A program made the translations under genes and the position numbers. Source: Phaeodactylibacter xiamenensis (GTDB taxonomy: Bacteria; Bacteroidota; Bacteroidia; Chitinophagales; Saprospiraceae). Taken from it: a stretch of DNA of 64,000 bases. Shown in pieces: positions 62,865 to 64,000 of the stretch. Numbering within the stretch: position 1 is the first letter of the stretch; each line of letters begins with the position of its first letter. Below the pieces are notes generated by a model. That model ran no database searches. It worked only from the letters and a program-made list of their open reading frames with translations, and had not been told where the DNA came from. The stretch spans positions 1 through 64,000 of the forward strand of contig NZ_JPOS01000037.1 in NCBI RefSeq assembly GCF_000759025.1, read 5' to 3'.

Positions 62865-64000
62865 TCAATCTACTGTTTTCCACTCCAGCCCCTCCTGTAT
62901 CAAAAATACAGCTCCTTGCTCCGGCTGCCTCAGCGTCAAAAAATAATGATGCCCTTTGCTATCGACCTCATATACTTCTGTGTCATAGCCCGGCCCCATA
63001 CCAATACCGCGCCTCCACCACCAATTGCCCCACTGATTAAACTCCACCCGTAAGGTGCCCGTATTGTCAACGGTAGCGGTGGCACCATCCGTAAGACGGG
63101 TCATATTGTATTGGGCTACTTCGTAGATTTGACCGTTGTAAGGTTGTTGCCTGATGTACTTCAACGCATCGCGAAAGGCGTGATCCTCCCCGCTGTAGTC
63201 GCGGAACATGGGCGCACCCTGAAAGTTGTCCGGCAGATTAAGAAGGTAAGCCGCCGGAGCATCGTAGTAGTCAAATCCATCGAGCATTTGCTGGTATACC
63301 TGTGTGGATTTCCACCAAAACTGATTGTGCTGCCACAGGAAATAGCTGGAACAACCAAGATAGGCCAGCAGCAGAGGCAGGCGGCCCCACCTCGGCAGCG
63401 CGCTCAAGCCTGCGGCCAGAACCAGCGCGAGAAAGGCAGAGGCGAGATAGCCGTAGCGGTCGTTTTCCAAATGCAGGGTGTAATTGAAATACAGGTTGAG
63501 CACCGGAAGCAGCGCCAGCCCAAAACCCGTCAGCCCTATGACCGATAACCGCCACCGGTTACTCAGTCTGTTCCGGAATATAAGCCCTGCGGCTAAGAGC
63601 ACAATCAATATTCCACCCAACCCCAACGCAACCGCAGGTTGTGCCAACCCCTCAAAAAGCCATTGTTTGGCAGCGTGCGGCCAGTTGCGGGCAAAAAGCA
63701 AATGCTTGGCGGTGTAGCGCAGACCGTTGCCAAGCAGCACCGGTAGCTCAAACTTGAGATGGACCTCCGCTCCGTAGTGCCCTACCCAGGACCCAAGCAT
63801 AAGCCGGTTGAGCATAAAGTAAAGCCCTACGCCTCCAAACTGCGGCAGGCTCAGTCGCCGCCACTTAGGCCAGCTTCCATGGGGTAGCATCAACAGGAGC
63901 AAACTGCTGAGGAGCGGGATGATCAGGACCAACTCAAAGGTGAATAAGCCCAGGATAAAGAGGCCCTGTATTAGCACCCACCGACGAGGGTCAGGCTTGT
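62865..64000 (-). CDS. Polytopic membrane protein, N-terminal part outside window
   Basis: The frame is open through the window edge (codons for KPDPRRWVLIQ precede the first possible internal start), so at least 370 residues of a longer protein are present. Several membrane helices (LFILGLFTFELVLIIPLLSSLLLLML; LALVLAAGLSAL; LLLAYLGCSSYFLW) are followed by a soluble C-terminal domain of about 130 residues (from NQFWWKSTQVYQQMLDGF), ending in EGLEWKTVD. The segment LYFNYTLHLENDRYGYLASAFLAL recalls GT-C-type and TMTC-like membrane proteins, in which a charged residue pair precedes an RYxYL motif. Sugar transfer is possible but unproven. Convergent with the esterase gene. Confidence 0.75.
   Translation of the reverse strand, partial: KPDPRRWVLIQGLFILGLFTFELVLIIPLLSSLLLLMLPHGSWPKWRRLSLPQFGGVGLYFMLNRLMLGSWVGHYGAEVHLKFELPVLLGNGLRYTAKHLLFARNWPHAAKQWLFEGLAQPAVALGLGGILIVLLAAGLIFRNRLSNRWRLSVIGLTGFGLALLPVLNLYFNYTLHLENDRYGYLASAFLALVLAAGLSALPRWGRLPLLLAYLGCSSYFLWQHNQFWWKSTQVYQQMLDGFDYYDAPAAYLLNLPDNFQGAPMFRDYSGEDHAFRDALKYIRQQPYNGQIYEVAQYNMTRLTDGATATVDNTGTLRVEFNQWGNWWWRRGIGMGPGYDTEVYEVDSKGHHYFLTLRQPEQGAVFLIQEGLEWKTVD

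Overview
The window looks like a chromosomal segment of a gliding or surface-associated Bacteroidota, most likely of the Saprospiria/Lewinella type (inference). Evidence: two core type IX secretion (T9SS) genes (sprA directly after ruvA, and a SprE/PorW-like lipoprotein), several proteins ending in T9SS C-terminal sorting domains, many SPII lipoproteins, a TonB-dependent receptor with a carboxypeptidase-like N-terminal domain, almost no Shine-Dalgarno sequences, and promoters of the Bacteroidota TTTG-N20-TAnnTTTG type. I saw no rRNA, tRNA or CRISPR array.

Region 1-7.7 kb is a visibly AT-richer accessory island. It holds two secreted metalloproteases, a lipoprotein, an AAA/DUF4143 ATPase and one outer-membrane beta-barrel gene. 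The 3' end of the barrel gene is present twice more as truncated copies. Region 7.8-11.9 kb has two tandem POT peptide transporters. 12.1-20.4 kb is ruvA-sprA. 20.4-26.7 kb is housekeeping: alkaline phosphatase, dprA, an SH3 protein, a GH73-like protein, a trans-sulfuration enzyme, HU and a small lipoprotein. 26.7-33.1 kb is an oligopeptide ABC operon with two binding proteins and two permeases but no ATPases. A 1.2-kb gene-less stretch follows, with a MITE-like nested inverted repeat. 34.3-39.3 kb has an SDR epimerase, an M23 peptidase and SprE/PorW. 39.4-44.7 kb has a second DnaE-type polymerase and an EgtD-EgtB pair. 44.9-49.1 kb has an unknown protein, a macro-domain gene remnant, a GHL10 hydrolase and an unknown helical protein. 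49.1-50.3 kb has no convincing gene but carries three plus-strand intrinsic terminators and five copies of a 16-nt motif. 50.3-56.4 kb runs rpe, TonB receptor, 55-aa membrane protein, trehalase, aldose epimerase. 56.4-64 kb has an Rpn/PD-(D/E)XK protein, palindromic repeats, a lipoprotein, a large esterase/beta-helix T9SS gene broken by two frameshifts, and a partial membrane protein.

Functionally the window fits a protein- and polymer-degrading surface bacterium: T9SS exports proteases and an esterase, and POT and Opp systems import peptides. A trehalase-mutarotase unit handles trehalose, and EgtB/EgtD may make a thiol-histidine antioxidant. The least explained pieces are the repeated-motif RNA candidate at 49.87-50.18 kb, the barrel-gene 3' cassettes, and repeat tracts placed exactly where secreted proteins lose or gain their signal peptide.
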